Part shown: positions 48,436 through 59,840 of the stretch, one piece after another
Layout of the letters: the number at the start of each line of letters is the position of its first letter
Numbering within the stretch: the stretch's first letter is position 1
Made by a program: the position numbers and the translations under genes
Source of the DNA: Muscardinus avellanarius
Lineage: Eukaryota > Chordata > Mammalia > Rodentia > Gliridae
Direction: 5' to 3'
Length of the DNA: 64,000 bases
Assembly: GCA_963383645.1 (NCBI GenBank)
Contig: OY726560.1
Location: 25,913,300 to 25,977,299, forward strand
Notes under the pieces: generated by a model
The model's input: only the letters and a program-made list of their open reading frames with translations
The model's database searches: none
Told to the model about the DNA's origin: nothing

Positions 48436-49440
48436 AACAATATTTTAAGTAACTTTGAAGTTTGTGATTTCCCTAATTTTTAAATAAATCAGTTCTGCTC
48501 ATTTCTGTATGTAATATTTTAAAATGAGAACAAAAAACCTGTGATGGAAATATCATTCAATATTTCTTTAAAAACTCAAACCTGGCTTTAAATACAGGTC
48601 TATGGTGAGATCTCACTAACCATTACAGGATACAATTACAATGAGAAAATAATTTTTATCCAATTCTGAAGGGATGTCTATTAAAGCAGTGCATAATTTC
48701 AGAGCAGTTCTCTAGAGACCAACTTTTTTTATGGCAAATGAAGCAGTGTAACCTAATGCAAGTCACACTACCGTTAACCAAAAGGAAATTAAAGCTGGAA
48801 GAATTTGTCAAAATATTATGAAAATTGAGGAATTAAAGCTTATTGCTTTATTTTTAGGAATTGCAAAGAAATGCCTCAGGGTATTTAGAAGATGGGGTGA
48901 GCAAAAGAGGAATTCTGAAGTGCCTGTGTGGCTTCAGCACCCTGCCCCTTCCCGCCTCTTCTCTAGCATCCTGTTCTCCCTTATTCTGGCTGTGTAAGCT
49001 GTAGCGTTTCTAGACCCATCACCAGCACGTCTTAAAGGGCTTGTTGATTTCTGATGATCCTGGGCCATACGGTCTTCAGGATACTACGTGTTTCTTCTGT
49101 TGAAACTAGATATTGTGCTTCATTCGAAACCCTTCGTGACTTTGGTGAAGAGTACCCATTAAGGTTTCAGAAATATTTTCAAACTTTTTAAACACGTAGG
49201 GAAACGAAGCAAAGCAGCAGCCTGCATTATGTTTGTTAACAGTTTCCTTTTCCAAATAGAATATGAAAGGGTTTATAATATTAGAGGACCGTGATTTTTC
49301 TTTCATCTGTCACTCAAACTACTGACATTTTATTTTCAAAAATAATAAAAATGAGTGCTAGTATCTAGTGTTTGCTTTGCCTGTGGAAGGAATCATAGAA
49401 GTATAAGTAAAACCATTAAATAGTTATCTTAATGTGACAG
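48436..49440. other. Unique sequence
   Basis: No gene recognised; a GC-richer patch at about 48890-49080 is unassigned. Confidence 0.5.
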
Positions 49441-49540
49441 GTTTTCCTTTTTTCTTTTATTTTTGCAGTGCTAGGAATTGAACCAGGGCTTTTCTCATGA
49501 TAGGGAAGTCCTCTACCACTGAGATACACCTGGGCACCTT
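49441..49540 (-). mobile_element. Old ID-type SINE
   Basis: GCTAGGAATTGAACCAGGGC, CTACCACTGAGATACACCTG is the reverse complement of an ID body, diverged, with a T-rich left edge. Confidence 0.7.
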
Positions 49541-52012
49541 ATTTACAAATTCTTTTAGCCACCATTTTCCCTCTGACCCATGTCAATTATTAAAGGCAGA
49601 TTATAATTTATAGTACTCTGAAATACTGAGAAGATAATTGATAGACAGTTTAAATTTTTAGCATAAAGAGTTCTATATTTAATTTGAATGTATAAACAGC
49701 ATTTGTGCTACTGTGATTGTAACTACCTTAGTTTGTATGGGAAGCCTTGGTGATCTAGGGCTAAAAACAATAAATCTTTACTCCCAAGCTGAAATAAACT
49801 TTTCAAGTTTTTTGCTTGTTGTTGTTTTTTTTTATTTAAAAATGCATACCTAATTTTAAGATTTCCTATTGAGACTTGAGAGCCCACCCATATCAATTAC
49901 TGGTGCTTTATAACAAGACTATTATTGATGTGAGCCTTTATATCTAAGATAAAATGAGCTCTCATCTTTCAGTAGATTATGGAAAGGAGAGCCCAAAGTT
50001 TCTGGGTCGTAGTCAGTTCTTTCGTGCTTAACGAAAAATTGTGCCCTTGCACAAAAATTAGCCCTTCTCTAGAATAATATTGCAAAGACCCAGCTAATTC
50101 TCAGGGTTTCAGACATAAAATTGCTCATAGCACTGAAGTATCTTTTCAATGATGTGTTTAAAAGAATATTGTAGATGAAGGGCTGTACAAGAGGAATTAT
50201 AATGGAATACAATACTTATTTTTGTATAAATTTAAAACTTAAAAACTTTAAGTACTCAGAACTCAAATTTTTTTTATACTGCCCTAGGGCTTGAAAATTT
50301 CTCTTTATTAGAGAACTACCATGCCACTTTTGATGGTTTCTGTCGGCAAAGGCAGAGAAAACCAAACACATTATAAGGCTTTATATTAAAATGTTAATAT
50401 GATGTTTAAGCACAACATACATTTTTGATGCTGGAACTATGTTGAATTGATTTCCGAAAGCATTTATAATTTGTCTTAAACCCTAGAGAAATGTCTTTTG
50501 AAATATTACCCTGATTTACCAACAAAGTATAGCAATTATAATATGATACATTGTAAAGATTTTTAATTTTCCATTTGTGTTCTTATATTCTTTGGTGGTT
50601 GGGTATTAAAAATCCCAACTCTAAAGTCAAATTGGAAAGTTCTTAAGAAAAGAACTCCGTTGCTACAGAGGCTTTGGTGGGAGAGAATAATTACACATAG
50701 CTTTTTGATAAACAGTCTAAATTGTGCTTCAAAGGACAGATGTGGCTTTAATAATCTGAAACATTTGCATTTTCAGATTAAACTTTGCTTGATTGCATTG
50801 TACTTGATATGTATACTTAAATCTATATGTTAAATGTTATACTTTGATATAGCACATCTTGTTTGACTTTGTTCCTATGATCTGACAAGCTTCATTATAT
50901 AATAAACTAGTTTAAATAAATCTTAAAGACATAAAAGTGTTCCTGACAGTAAGAAAAAAAACTTAAAGCACACCAATGATATATCGGTTAGATGTTCCAG
51001 AGAGAGTCAAAGTTTTTTTTTTTCATTCAAATCTTTGAACATGTGTTTTGAATAAAGCTGTAAGGCATTTTCCAGTAACCAGTGTTGTATTACAAAAATG
51101 AGTAAAGGAAAACAAAAGAAAAACATGTTTCAACATTTTATTCAATATTGTCACATACTGTTGCACATTTCCTGCTGGAAGTAAATGTGACATTTGTAAT
51201 GTGAATTTTTCAAACTTAACCTTTTATATGATATAAAAAGTGACTTAGAATAGTGTGCCCTTGGGAGAGGAGCACAAACCCGGAATCACTGTATCAGGGT
51301 TCAAATGGACTCCCAGTAGTTTTCATGCAGTTATATTTCAAGCGTGAGGTAAATCCATCGCTGTGGAGTTTAAATTTTCCTTCTGAATGATATTCAGAAA
51401 TAACCACGGATAAGCAGGTTACAGAACACTTGACTGGTCCAAGAGCCTAGCATTTTTATAATGTAATGTCAGAACTAGGAAGTCATATAACTGTAATTAG
51501 AATGATTGGCAGGGGTAAAATAGGTTGATAATGATGAAAAACAAGAAGTTTACGTAAAAGCAGGAAAACACACATTCTATTACTAGGCTTTTTTATTAAT
51601 TGGAAATTAACGAATGACTTGGATCTGAAGCACAAAAACTGTATCAGGACGGCCAGGTGCTAATTACAGGTGAGCACAGACGGGAAGGACTGAGTATTGC
51701 AGCAGTTTCAGTATTGAAAGCGCCAAACTGGAGAGAGAGGTACTTAACATTAAGCTACAACCTAGTAGTTTATAGGAAGATGGATGTAATTCATTGCACT
51801 ATTATGTTATAGTGTATATTTTATTAAACTACTAGCTTCGAAACCAAATCCCAAACATGTACTTTATACGCTCTCGTGAACATTGCATTTCTCCTGAGGA
51901 AAGGTACTGCCTCTGAAATAGGAACTAAAGTTTTAATTTTTAAGGAACTGGCATTTTGTATTCAAGCCATGGACATTCTCTTTGGCAATAGTCATCTTTT
52001 CGATTATTTTAA
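49541..52012. other. Unique AT-rich sequence
   Basis: No gene, RNA or repeat recognised. Confidence 0.5.
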
Positions 52013-52860
52013 AATTAAGAATGTTTGGAATCATTGAGAGCCTGGAGCCAATGAAACATTTTATCTATTAGTTCTTGTAAGGAGGGTATGCGAGTGACAG
52101 CCAGGGTTAGGATGTTTGTGCTGAGTACGGTCAACAGCTGGCCAAGCTCCCTCCTACCGCTCCATGTGGTCCCCGGACCTGACCTCCAAGGTTGGGAGTA
52201 TTTACGTGAATCCTGCCTTGTTGTGTCTAGGAGTTTAGACAGAGAATTTATGAGGAGGGTGGCAAAGGACATCACATTGCATCTCACTCCTCTGAGGATG
52301 TAATCGTTGACCTTCTCAAAAGAGAATGAATATTTCTTACAGTTTTGAAACTGGTCCAAGTTCCTTTGAGCTTTTTCTGCAGCCCTCATTTTTAGGAACG
52401 CATATTGATTACCTGTGAGGGGAACGGTAGTATGGAACAGGCCTCCACCTAAGCTTTAGGATATGTGGCTTCTGAGATCTGTTCCCCACCTTAATCGGCT
52501 GCTGAAGAGTTCCATGCAAACACATCTCCGTGACCAAGTGTAAGTGCTAATACACGTACACATGTATTTGGATGTTACTTCAGCTTTTGCAAAATTTGGT
52601 TGCAGAAATCTTTCTGTTTCATCTCCCAGCAACAGGAAGAGGGAGAAGCAGGTGCGACTGCCCTCATTTTTACAGATGTCAACGTTGATATTAGAAAACA
52701 ATTGAAATTTTGTAGTCTTGAAAAAAGCATCCTCTACTTGGTCAAAGTTTGGTGCAGTTAGGAACTCAATCCGTGACCTCCTGTACTCTTCCTGCTTCAT
52801 CACACCATATATCCAGGGTCTGCAACATTTGCTGGTATTTATTAGGTAGCTATGGAGGGA
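52013..52860 (-). pseudogene. Long minus-strand reading frame with one internal stop, unidentified
   Basis: One reading register stays open for about 282 codons, broken only by a TAA at 52456-52458. It is bounded by TGA at 52861-52863 and a TAA at its downstream end. Two ATG-started sub-frames (52803-52456, 115 codons; 52389-52015, 124 codons) are in the same register, and the codons between them (reading SLGGGLFHTTVPLTGNQY) have no other stop. In DNA this AT-rich, so few stops over this length is unusual. The register is also largely open upstream to about 53040. I recognise no domain, no membrane segment and no signal peptide. No A-tail or target duplication was found, so a processed copy is not shown. 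It may be a decayed exon, a pseudogene of a gene I do not know, or chance. Confidence 0.4.
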
Positions 52861-53084
52861 TCAGATGAGCGAACAAAGTCCAGAATCAGGGATGCCTAGC
52901 CTTAGTCTTTTAACATCACTACAAAATACAGAGACTTCATGATCAGAGAACTCCAAAGTTTTGTTTCTTTTCTTAGGTGCTCACCTCTGATAGATTTCTG
53001 GAGATGACAAACAGGAAATAACTCTTCCTTTCATAAAATTTTGCTTGTGGTACTAGAATTTAATAAAAGTTAATGTTCATTGCA

Positions 53085-53295
53085 CACTGACTCTGAGCTA
53101 GCCAATCTTTTAAATAGAATAGATGAATTTTAAATTTATCTTTTAAAAGCATGAATTCATTTAATCCACACACCTTAATGTGTCAGATACAATTATTATC
53201 TCCATTTATAGATTAGAAGATTGATGTATAGGGGTTTTAACTAAGTTGCCCATGGTCACAAAAGAGCAACAAGGAATCTTCCGAGCCCCAGTCAG
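53085..53295 (-). mobile_element. MIR SINE, long copy
   Basis: Clear reverse-complement MIR: TTCATTTAATCCACACACCT, CAATTATTATCTCCATTTAT, AGTTGCCCATGGTCACAAAA, then CCGAGCCCCAGTCAG. Confidence 0.85.
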
Positions 53296-54094
53296 AAACT
53301 CTCTATTAAACTGCCCTTTGCTACACTATAAATTTCTAGTCTATTGGATGAAGCCATCATATGAAGAAGTGATTACTGGTCCACAATGATGTTTTCTGTC
53401 CCAGTAATGGACAGATTCTCTGCATCGATCTCTTCATCCACAGTAGGAAAAGGTGTTGCTTGGAAACTGACTTACTCCTTGGGGGTCCATTGTTACTACC
53501 ACCACATTGTTGAGATTCTCAGAGTGAGGTCACATTCCCTCAAATAACCTAATTGTGAGTTTCATTCTTTCTGGCAATAGTCTGTGCTACTTTGACACAG
53601 GAAAGATGTGGCTTAAATTCTGGGTAGTAGTCATCTGCTGCAAAGGAAAAAGAAGAAAGATACTGGAAAAACAGGTCCATAGGAGGCTTCTATTTCATCA
53701 GTAGTTGGTTAGGTATGCTCATTTGTATCCGTGTTTATTGTTTTACAGTTTCAATTTGTTATATTTTGTTTCGTTATTTTATTTTTGTAGTTTTGTGTTC
53801 AAAATAATTCCCAATTTCAAACAATATAGAACAGACCATCTAGGCAATAATCAATAATTTTGTGACCCTGAAGCTGATGGGTTCGAGAATGAAAGATACA
53901 CAGGCATCTTTTAATCAGATTGTGGAACAACTGTATTCTGACTTTTACCTCTTTGGGATTTGTAGAAATCAGTTATTCAAAATGGAACTTAAAGGAAAAT
54001 CTTCCCAGTAAGTCTTAATACTGGAGACCATTGTAGGCCAACAGAATGAAAAATCTGAAGTGTACAAATACTAATTGACTTGAGAGATGCCGCG
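53296..54094. other. Unique sequence
   Basis: No gene found. About 53340-53660 is repeat-like in texture but I could not assign a family. Confidence 0.45.
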
Positions 54095-54240
54095 TATTTA
54101 TTAGTTCAAGAAACCTTTATGGAATGCCTACCATGGGGAAGGAACTTAACTGTGGCTGGGGACACATGGAAGAGTAAGACTGTGTCCTGGAGGGATTTGT
54201 GGTCTTTAGGGGAAGGCATCTGAGTTACAATGCAAACTAC
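54095..54240 (-). mobile_element. L2 LINE 3' fragment
   Basis: CTTTATGGAATGCCTACCAT, GTGGCTGGGGACACATGGAA and GGAGGGATTTGTGGTC follow reverse-complement L2 order. Confidence 0.62.
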
Positions 54241-54317
54241 TGATTGTCTTAATAAAATGTAACTGATGGTCAGTCCATCTTTCTACCTATAATCTCTGTC
54301 ACCCATCAACTTATCTG

Positions 54318-54353
54318 TATTATGTATGTATGTATGTATGTATGTATGTATGT
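54318..54353 (+). repeat. (TATG)n microsatellite
   Basis: About eight TATG units. A frame beginning Met-Tyr-Val-Cys repeats here is an artefact. Confidence 0.97.
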
Positions 54354-55366
54354 GTCATCTATCCTTAGCATATATAAAACATTTAGCATAGTATCTAGAG
54401 CATGGAGTCCTTTAAAATGGCATTTATATGATAACTATTATAACCTATCATTACAGGTTTATATTGCGTTTAATGATATGAAGAAAGGATTCTACCAGGA
54501 CTGCATTTTCAGCCTTAACACTCTTTTGTCTGAGACCTTGACACCTTCTTTAAAAAGTTCTTAAGCAAAACTATTAATCACTATAGTATTGTGGGGCACT
54601 GTAATACTTCTTTGGTTATAGTTATTTGTCCATACCTAATTATGTGTTCTGTTATTTTGCTTCAACTATGACATAAGCTCACTGTTATTTTTGGTGCTGT
54701 CTATTACTCTTATGTGAATTTTCACACCTTAGAGTATATTAGATGATTAAAAAGTACATCAGGCAAAGATGTTTCAGGGCTGGATTAGTTGTCCCAACAG
54801 CTTCTTAGACCTCCCTCTGAATAAAAAACAATTTTAAGGCTTGTAAATATTGAATATTATATGCTATTATCTATAAGGCTTAACTCTAAGAAAAAAAAAC
54901 ACTTAAGTTTCTAAATGATGTGAACAGCCAATTTTTATGGTTCTCGTAAAGATGTGATACCTTTGTGATCTAGTAGCAACATTCTGCTCTAAATATTCTC
55001 TATGTAGTATATAATTTTGTAATGTATCATCCTGTATATAAAAATAGAGAAACTCTTTGTTACTTGGTAATTTTAGAAACTCAGGGGTTTTATAGAGAAA
55101 TGCCTTATTTTAGGGTTTTAATTCCAAAGCAGATTGAAATTAGCATCCAAATACCAACCTTAATTTGGTATATGGAGCTTTTATTTAATGTTTAATAACT
55201 ATCATATTTTAAGTTTGCACTGGTATGTATATGTAGGGGTTATGTACCGAATAAACTAAGATAGTAATATTGCACAAAAGGAATATTTTTAATCTACAGT
55301 CTTAGCATTAATTTAACTGACATGATTATATTTTATGATGGTTAATTAGTAGTTCTTTCATTTAGT
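54354..55366. other. Unique AT-rich sequence
   Basis: Nothing recognised. Confidence 0.5.
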
Positions 55367-55440
55367 TATCAAATATTTATTGAAGATCAGCTATATATAG
55401 GTGTCTATGTGAAGCATTTGAGATACATCAGTAATTTAAA
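55367..55440 (-). mobile_element. L2 LINE 3' fragment
   Basis: CAAATATTTATTGAAGATCAG ends and GAAGCATTTGAGATACATCA match reverse-complement L2 3' end. Confidence 0.52.
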
Positions 55441-56592
55441 AAGAGGGATCTTTTCTGACCCACTATTTTTCTGATAAGTTAATAATAAATCTGAAAAAGC
55501 AGATCATTCATTGCTAATAATTTCTTTAACAAGAATTCACTTTTATTATTGCAATACATGATTTCATATGCATTATATACATAATTCCATATTACCTATG
55601 TATCATCTTAAAATATATCTACGTCACTTGCCATCTGTTTGAATAATTTTCATTTACTACACTGATCTACAGAAAGGACATAGATATGTCTATTTGTTTA
55701 ACTCAGTACGTTGACAGTACTAGCTGTAGAAACATGTGGCTAACTTCAGTGGTCTGAATTTGATTATACTCAACACATGGAAAACAATCAAAGTAGCATA
55801 TGGGAATTTCAGTGTATCTATAGTAAAAGCAATGAGAGCTAAACACACCTATACACCTGTTCACAATTGAAAAATTCAGACAAGCACTTCCATTAAAAAG
55901 ATCACTAAATTGGCAGCCTAATAGTTAAGTAGGGATCACAGTTTCATTATCATCCCTTCTAATTCAGTTTTGTCGCTCAACAAACCCATTGTGATAGGTA
56001 AGAAAAGCACACAATTCTGATAGCCTTGGGTGATTGTAAAAGAGGTGCTCAACTTTTATGTAACTGGGGAGATACTTGAGAAAAGTCACCAAATGAAGCT
56101 TTGAAAAATACAAGATGGTACACAGCAAGATGTCTTCAAATAATAAAATGGTTAAAAAAGAGAGAGGAGGTAACATAATGAACCTCCAAGACTTGTGACA
56201 AAATTACATTCCTTAGTTACAAATCAATAACTTTAAATTCAATTGGAAGACCAATGTCAAAAAAGTAATAGTGCTTACCTCACAGTAACATCTTAAGGTT
56301 CTTACCTTCTTGGAGTTGAAATATTAGGCAAGAGAGAAAAAAACAAAATGATACTGAAAGTACATATTTTTGGGCATTGGTGTTTGGTTTTTATTATAAA
56401 ATTATCAAAAAGGAGAAATGATATAGCACGACTAATACAAATACAAAGTGACCTAAAATTATTGCATTCAAAAAATCACTACACATGATCAGTGAATGGT
56501 GTGTTGGAGCTGGTCCACTTTTCTACTTTATATTGCAATATTTGTCTTCCCCTTATCATAGCTTGTAAAAAATAACATAAAATGATAAATTG
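55441..56592. other. Unique AT-rich sequence
   Basis: Nothing recognised. Confidence 0.5.
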
Positions 56593-56793
56593 AGTCGGGC
56601 ACGATGGCGCACACTTTTTAATCCTAGCATTCGACAGGCTTGAGACCGGATGATCGTGATTCGTGGACAGCCTCAGCTACTTAGTGAGGCCCTTTGCAAC
56701 TCAGTGAGACCCAGTTTCAAAATAAAGAATAAAAAAAACAGGGTAGAGGGTGTAGCTCGGAGGTTGAATGTCCCTGGGTTCCATTCCCACACC

Positions 56794-56797
<4 letters not shown>
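56593..56797 (+). mobile_element. B1-dID SINE, A-type
   Basis: B1 half GTCGGGCACGATGGCGCAC and CAGCTACTTAGTGAGGCCCT, linker TTTCAAAATAAAGAAT, ID half GAGGGTGTAGCTCGGAGG. The tail is replaced by the GA array that follows. Confidence 0.93.

Positions 56798-56854
<57 letters not shown>
56798..56854 (+). repeat. (GA)n microsatellite at a SINE tail
   Basis: About 28 GA units starting right at the SINE 3' end. The Arg-Glu repeat frame across it is an artefact. Confidence 0.97.
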
Positions 56855-56858
<4 letters not shown>

Positions 56859-57000
56859 AAACGCTTTGTCTGAATTAAACTTCTTCTTTGTGCTTACTAA
56901 AAATATAGTTAACTTACTTTGGGGATTCTATTGCTAGGTTATTGAGTATTTTGTAAATGCAGTATCAAAGTCTCTTCTTTTAAAACAATTTTTTAATTTT

Positions 57001-57180
57001 TTAAATTAAACCCAGGGACATTTGACCTTTGAGCTACAGTGCCTGCCCAATTTTTTATTCTTTATTTTGAAACAGGGTCTCACTAAGTTGCAGAGGGCCT
57101 AAGTAGCTGAGACTGTTTGCAAGCCACGATCCTCAGGTCTCAGCCTCCCAAATGCTTGGATTACTAGCATGCACCACCAT
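57001..57180 (-). mobile_element. B1-dID SINE, diverged
   Basis: ID half partly lost (CCCAGGGACATTTGACC, GAGCTACAGTGCCTGCCC), linker CTTTATTTTGAAACAGGG, B1 half CTCAGCCTCCCAAATGCTTG. Confidence 0.88.
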
Positions 57181-58454
57181 CTAAAATTTTATTTTTTATC
57201 TAGCATTTAGTTATCATTTTGGAAAAAGTAAATAACTATAAGAAACACATTGCTTGCATACTTAACAATTATCTTTACCTCAGGGTAGAGAGGACTACTT
57301 TTTCTTCCTGTATACAAAGATGGATTTAGCCTCTCATTTGTATGCAGCTCGTGGTTGAAATTGTTGTAAGAAAGCTTTTAAGAAAGTCACAAAGTCAATA
57401 CCATGAACTAAAAATGCAAGGCTGTTTGAAGATTCTTGATGAACAGTTGATATATACTGGGGAGAGTTCATGTGGATAGACCAAACATGTTTTAATCCAT
57501 GTAGTGGACAATTCTGAAAGATGGGTTTTTTTTAAGTTTTTAGAACAGGCAGTAGAGTATTAGCTTGGTTCTAAAGAAATAGAAGTCAATTATGACGAAT
57601 AAGTCATTTTTGATCTCCTCTTACATAAGAACCAGTTATGAACTTCCGGATCAAAGAGAGTATCCTGCAGTAGTTCATGGACTACCGACGCCTGCCAGCT
57701 GGTTTGGAGTTCTGTGTTCTAATCTATTTCCCCAGTCCTGGATATGTGTACCAACGGCTACCTACCTACTCAGTAGCTAAATCGTTATTCCTATTCTCAG
57801 CAAAATTACTCTCTGGAATCATGAAAGGCCATCAGTAAGATGCTTCTACCCCATCCTTTGACAGATGCGACCCATAGTGGCAAGCCAGATGACCAACAGC
57901 GACTGTTCACTGGCCTTGGACTTTGGCCATTTGCTTCCACCAGTTACTTTAAATCGTGAATGATATTAGATACATTGATGAACATAAAGTTAGACTATGC
58001 TGATAGCGCCTCCTTTAAATTAAACTTAGTCATTTAAGAAAGATGGAGATTCCCATATACCATACACCATTTATGAAACAGCTTCTCTAAGCATCTCAGG
58101 AGTGCTCAAGAGTGCATCTATTTTGGGAGCACTATAAACAATCTAAGAACACAGCCTACTGTGAGTCATTCTGTTATCTACCAAATCCTACCCCCAGGGA
58201 ATTGTCTGTGATGGCCCCCCTCCATTTCCTCACATGTAGTCATTGGACATCAGGGTGAAAAAGGAACTTCAGAATCATATGACTTCATCTAGTGCCAACA
58301 TTTCTCTTGATTTTAACCCCTCCTTTTAGTCCCTTTTTTTGTTGTTGTTGTTTCCTACTTCCCCAAACCGCATGGACTTCCTAAAGAGACTGCAATTTCC
58401 AGTTCCTTTAGGATGGCCAGTTTGTATGCCATACTTTTCACAGCTGGATATGCC

Positions 58455-58456
<2 letters not shown>
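57181..58456. other. Unique sequence
   Basis: No gene recognised. 57590-57960 is less AT-rich with scattered CpGs, and carries a 62-codon frame of no known type. Confidence 0.45.

Positions 58457-58503
<47 letters not shown>
58457..58503 (+). repeat. (CA)n microsatellite
   Basis: About 23 CA units. Both opposite-strand frames across it (His-Thr and Cys-Val runs) are artefacts. Confidence 0.98.
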
Positions 58504-58505
<2 letters not shown>

Positions 58506-58555
58506 ATTCAACTCAAACTTTCTAATGATTCTGCTTGCTTTAAGAATCAACACCA

Positions 58556-58667
58556 TAAGGTTCTCTGGAGCAAGCTCACCAAGTGCTGTGTGCACATATG
58601 TCCTTATCACTCTGAACTAAGTTATTATAGAAAACTTCAATGCACCAATAAAAGTGTATTTTAAAAA
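58556..58667 (+). mobile_element. 5'-truncated L1 3' end, forward copy
   Basis: Ends TTCAATGCACCAATAAAAGTG and a short A-tail. It is flanked by a perfect 14-bp target duplication, AAGAATCAACACCA, at 58542-58555 and 58668-58681. Only about 112 bp were inserted. Its forward orientation with a 3' A-tail fixes the strand of the family. Confidence 0.85.
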
Positions 58668-58879
58668 AAGAATCAACACCAGCTCTCCTGCTGTGCCCTG
58701 CAGCACATGCCCTCCTTCCTCCAGAGGTGCCAGGATGCTTTGCTTCTTGCTCCTGCACCCACTGAACTCATCTTCTCCCGAGTGGTCTAGAATACCACAA
58801 AGATTGAATGGAAGCCAACCTCTATGGTTTTTTACTTCAGTATTGTTGTTGTTTCTGCAACCTTTATGGTAACTCTACT

Positions 58880-59430
58880 TATATATTTTAAATTTCTTAT
58901 TTTTTGCTGTGGCAACATACACATAACATTTGCTGTCTTAACCCTTTCAGAGTGTACAGTTCAGTGGTACTGAATACATCTGTAATGTTGTGCAGCCACC
59001 ACTGCTATCCATTGTTAATCTTGTGAAGCCCGTGAAGCCCAAACTTTGCTCATTAAATTGCTCTTCTTGCCCCAGATCCTGGCAACCACTAGTCTGTTCT
59101 CAATCTCTATGGTTTTGACTACTGTGGCTCATAGAAGTGGGATGGTGCAGTTGTGTGGGGTGGGTGGCGTCGCGTGGCATGGGGTGTGTGTCTGTGTGAC
59201 TACCTCATGTCAAGTAGCATGATGTTCTCAAGGGCATCATGTTGTAGTCCATCACAATTCCCTTCCATTTTTGAGGATAATATTACACTATACTTTAAGG
59301 ATAATAAATACTCTGTTTTGATTATCTGTTCATCTTGGATAGACAATGCTCCCTTTAATCGGGATACATTAACCCCTTCCTCTCCTATGCATCAGTGCTG
59401 TTTGGGTTCACATCACACTTGATATTTATG
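58880..59430 (+). mobile_element. Ancient L1 3' region fossil
   Basis: Matches an old mammalian L1 3' section from memory: CATACACATAACATTTGCTG, AGTGTACAGTTCAGTGGTAC, TTGTGCAGCCACCACTGCTA, CTGGCAACCACTAGTCTG, TTTTGACTACTGTGGCTCAT, ATGATGTTCTCAAGGGCATC. Much older than the L1 3' ends around it. Confidence 0.72.
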
Positions 59431-59636
59431 GTTCTTTTAGGACAATGGTGTTTTGTGCTTTTTGGCTTCTTTACAGTAATTTTTTTCTTTTTCACAATTA
59501 CAGTTTTATTCTCATAAAAATGGACACTTACTTTCTGACAGTTAAACAAACAAAAGCAAAGCGAAGCAAAATACAAAAACAAAAGTTCTAAATCAAAAGA
59601 AAACTCTGACTACAATATGGCAAAACCATTTCTAAA

Positions 59637-59840
59637 AAATTATTGGTGCATTGTAATCACACATCTTAATGAGGTGCAAGATAGTAGAGGTACACATGTA
59701 CATATCACACATTTGGCCCTTCCCCAGTTCCCACCCCATTTCCTCCCTCTGCCCTCCTTCTTCAGTTCATTTGTTTAGTGACTGACTTTGATGTGTGTGT
59801 GAATGTACACCATACGCATTAGGGTGCTTCCCTCTAAATA
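59637..59840 (-). mobile_element. L1 3' end, diverged
   Basis: TTATTGGTGCATTGTAATCA, CACACATTTGGCCCTTCCCC, a pyrimidine-rich run ending CCCTCCTTCTTC, and TGACTGACTTTGATGTGTG line up with the copy at 42.86 kb. The right edge is uncertain; no target duplication found. Confidence 0.72.

Noticed and set aside
49045..49105. Possible C/D-box snoRNA (CTGATGATCC near 49050)
   Set aside because: No convincing D box and terminal stem at the right spacing.
52780..52860. A GPCR-like reading (CCRPWIYGVM resembles the NPWIY-type helix 7 end)
   Set aside because: The residues on both sides lack helix-like hydrophobic segments or any other receptor motif, so the likeness is probably chance.
56650..56937. 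95-codon frame with an Arg-Glu repeat
   Set aside because: It is a SINE followed by a GA microsatellite.
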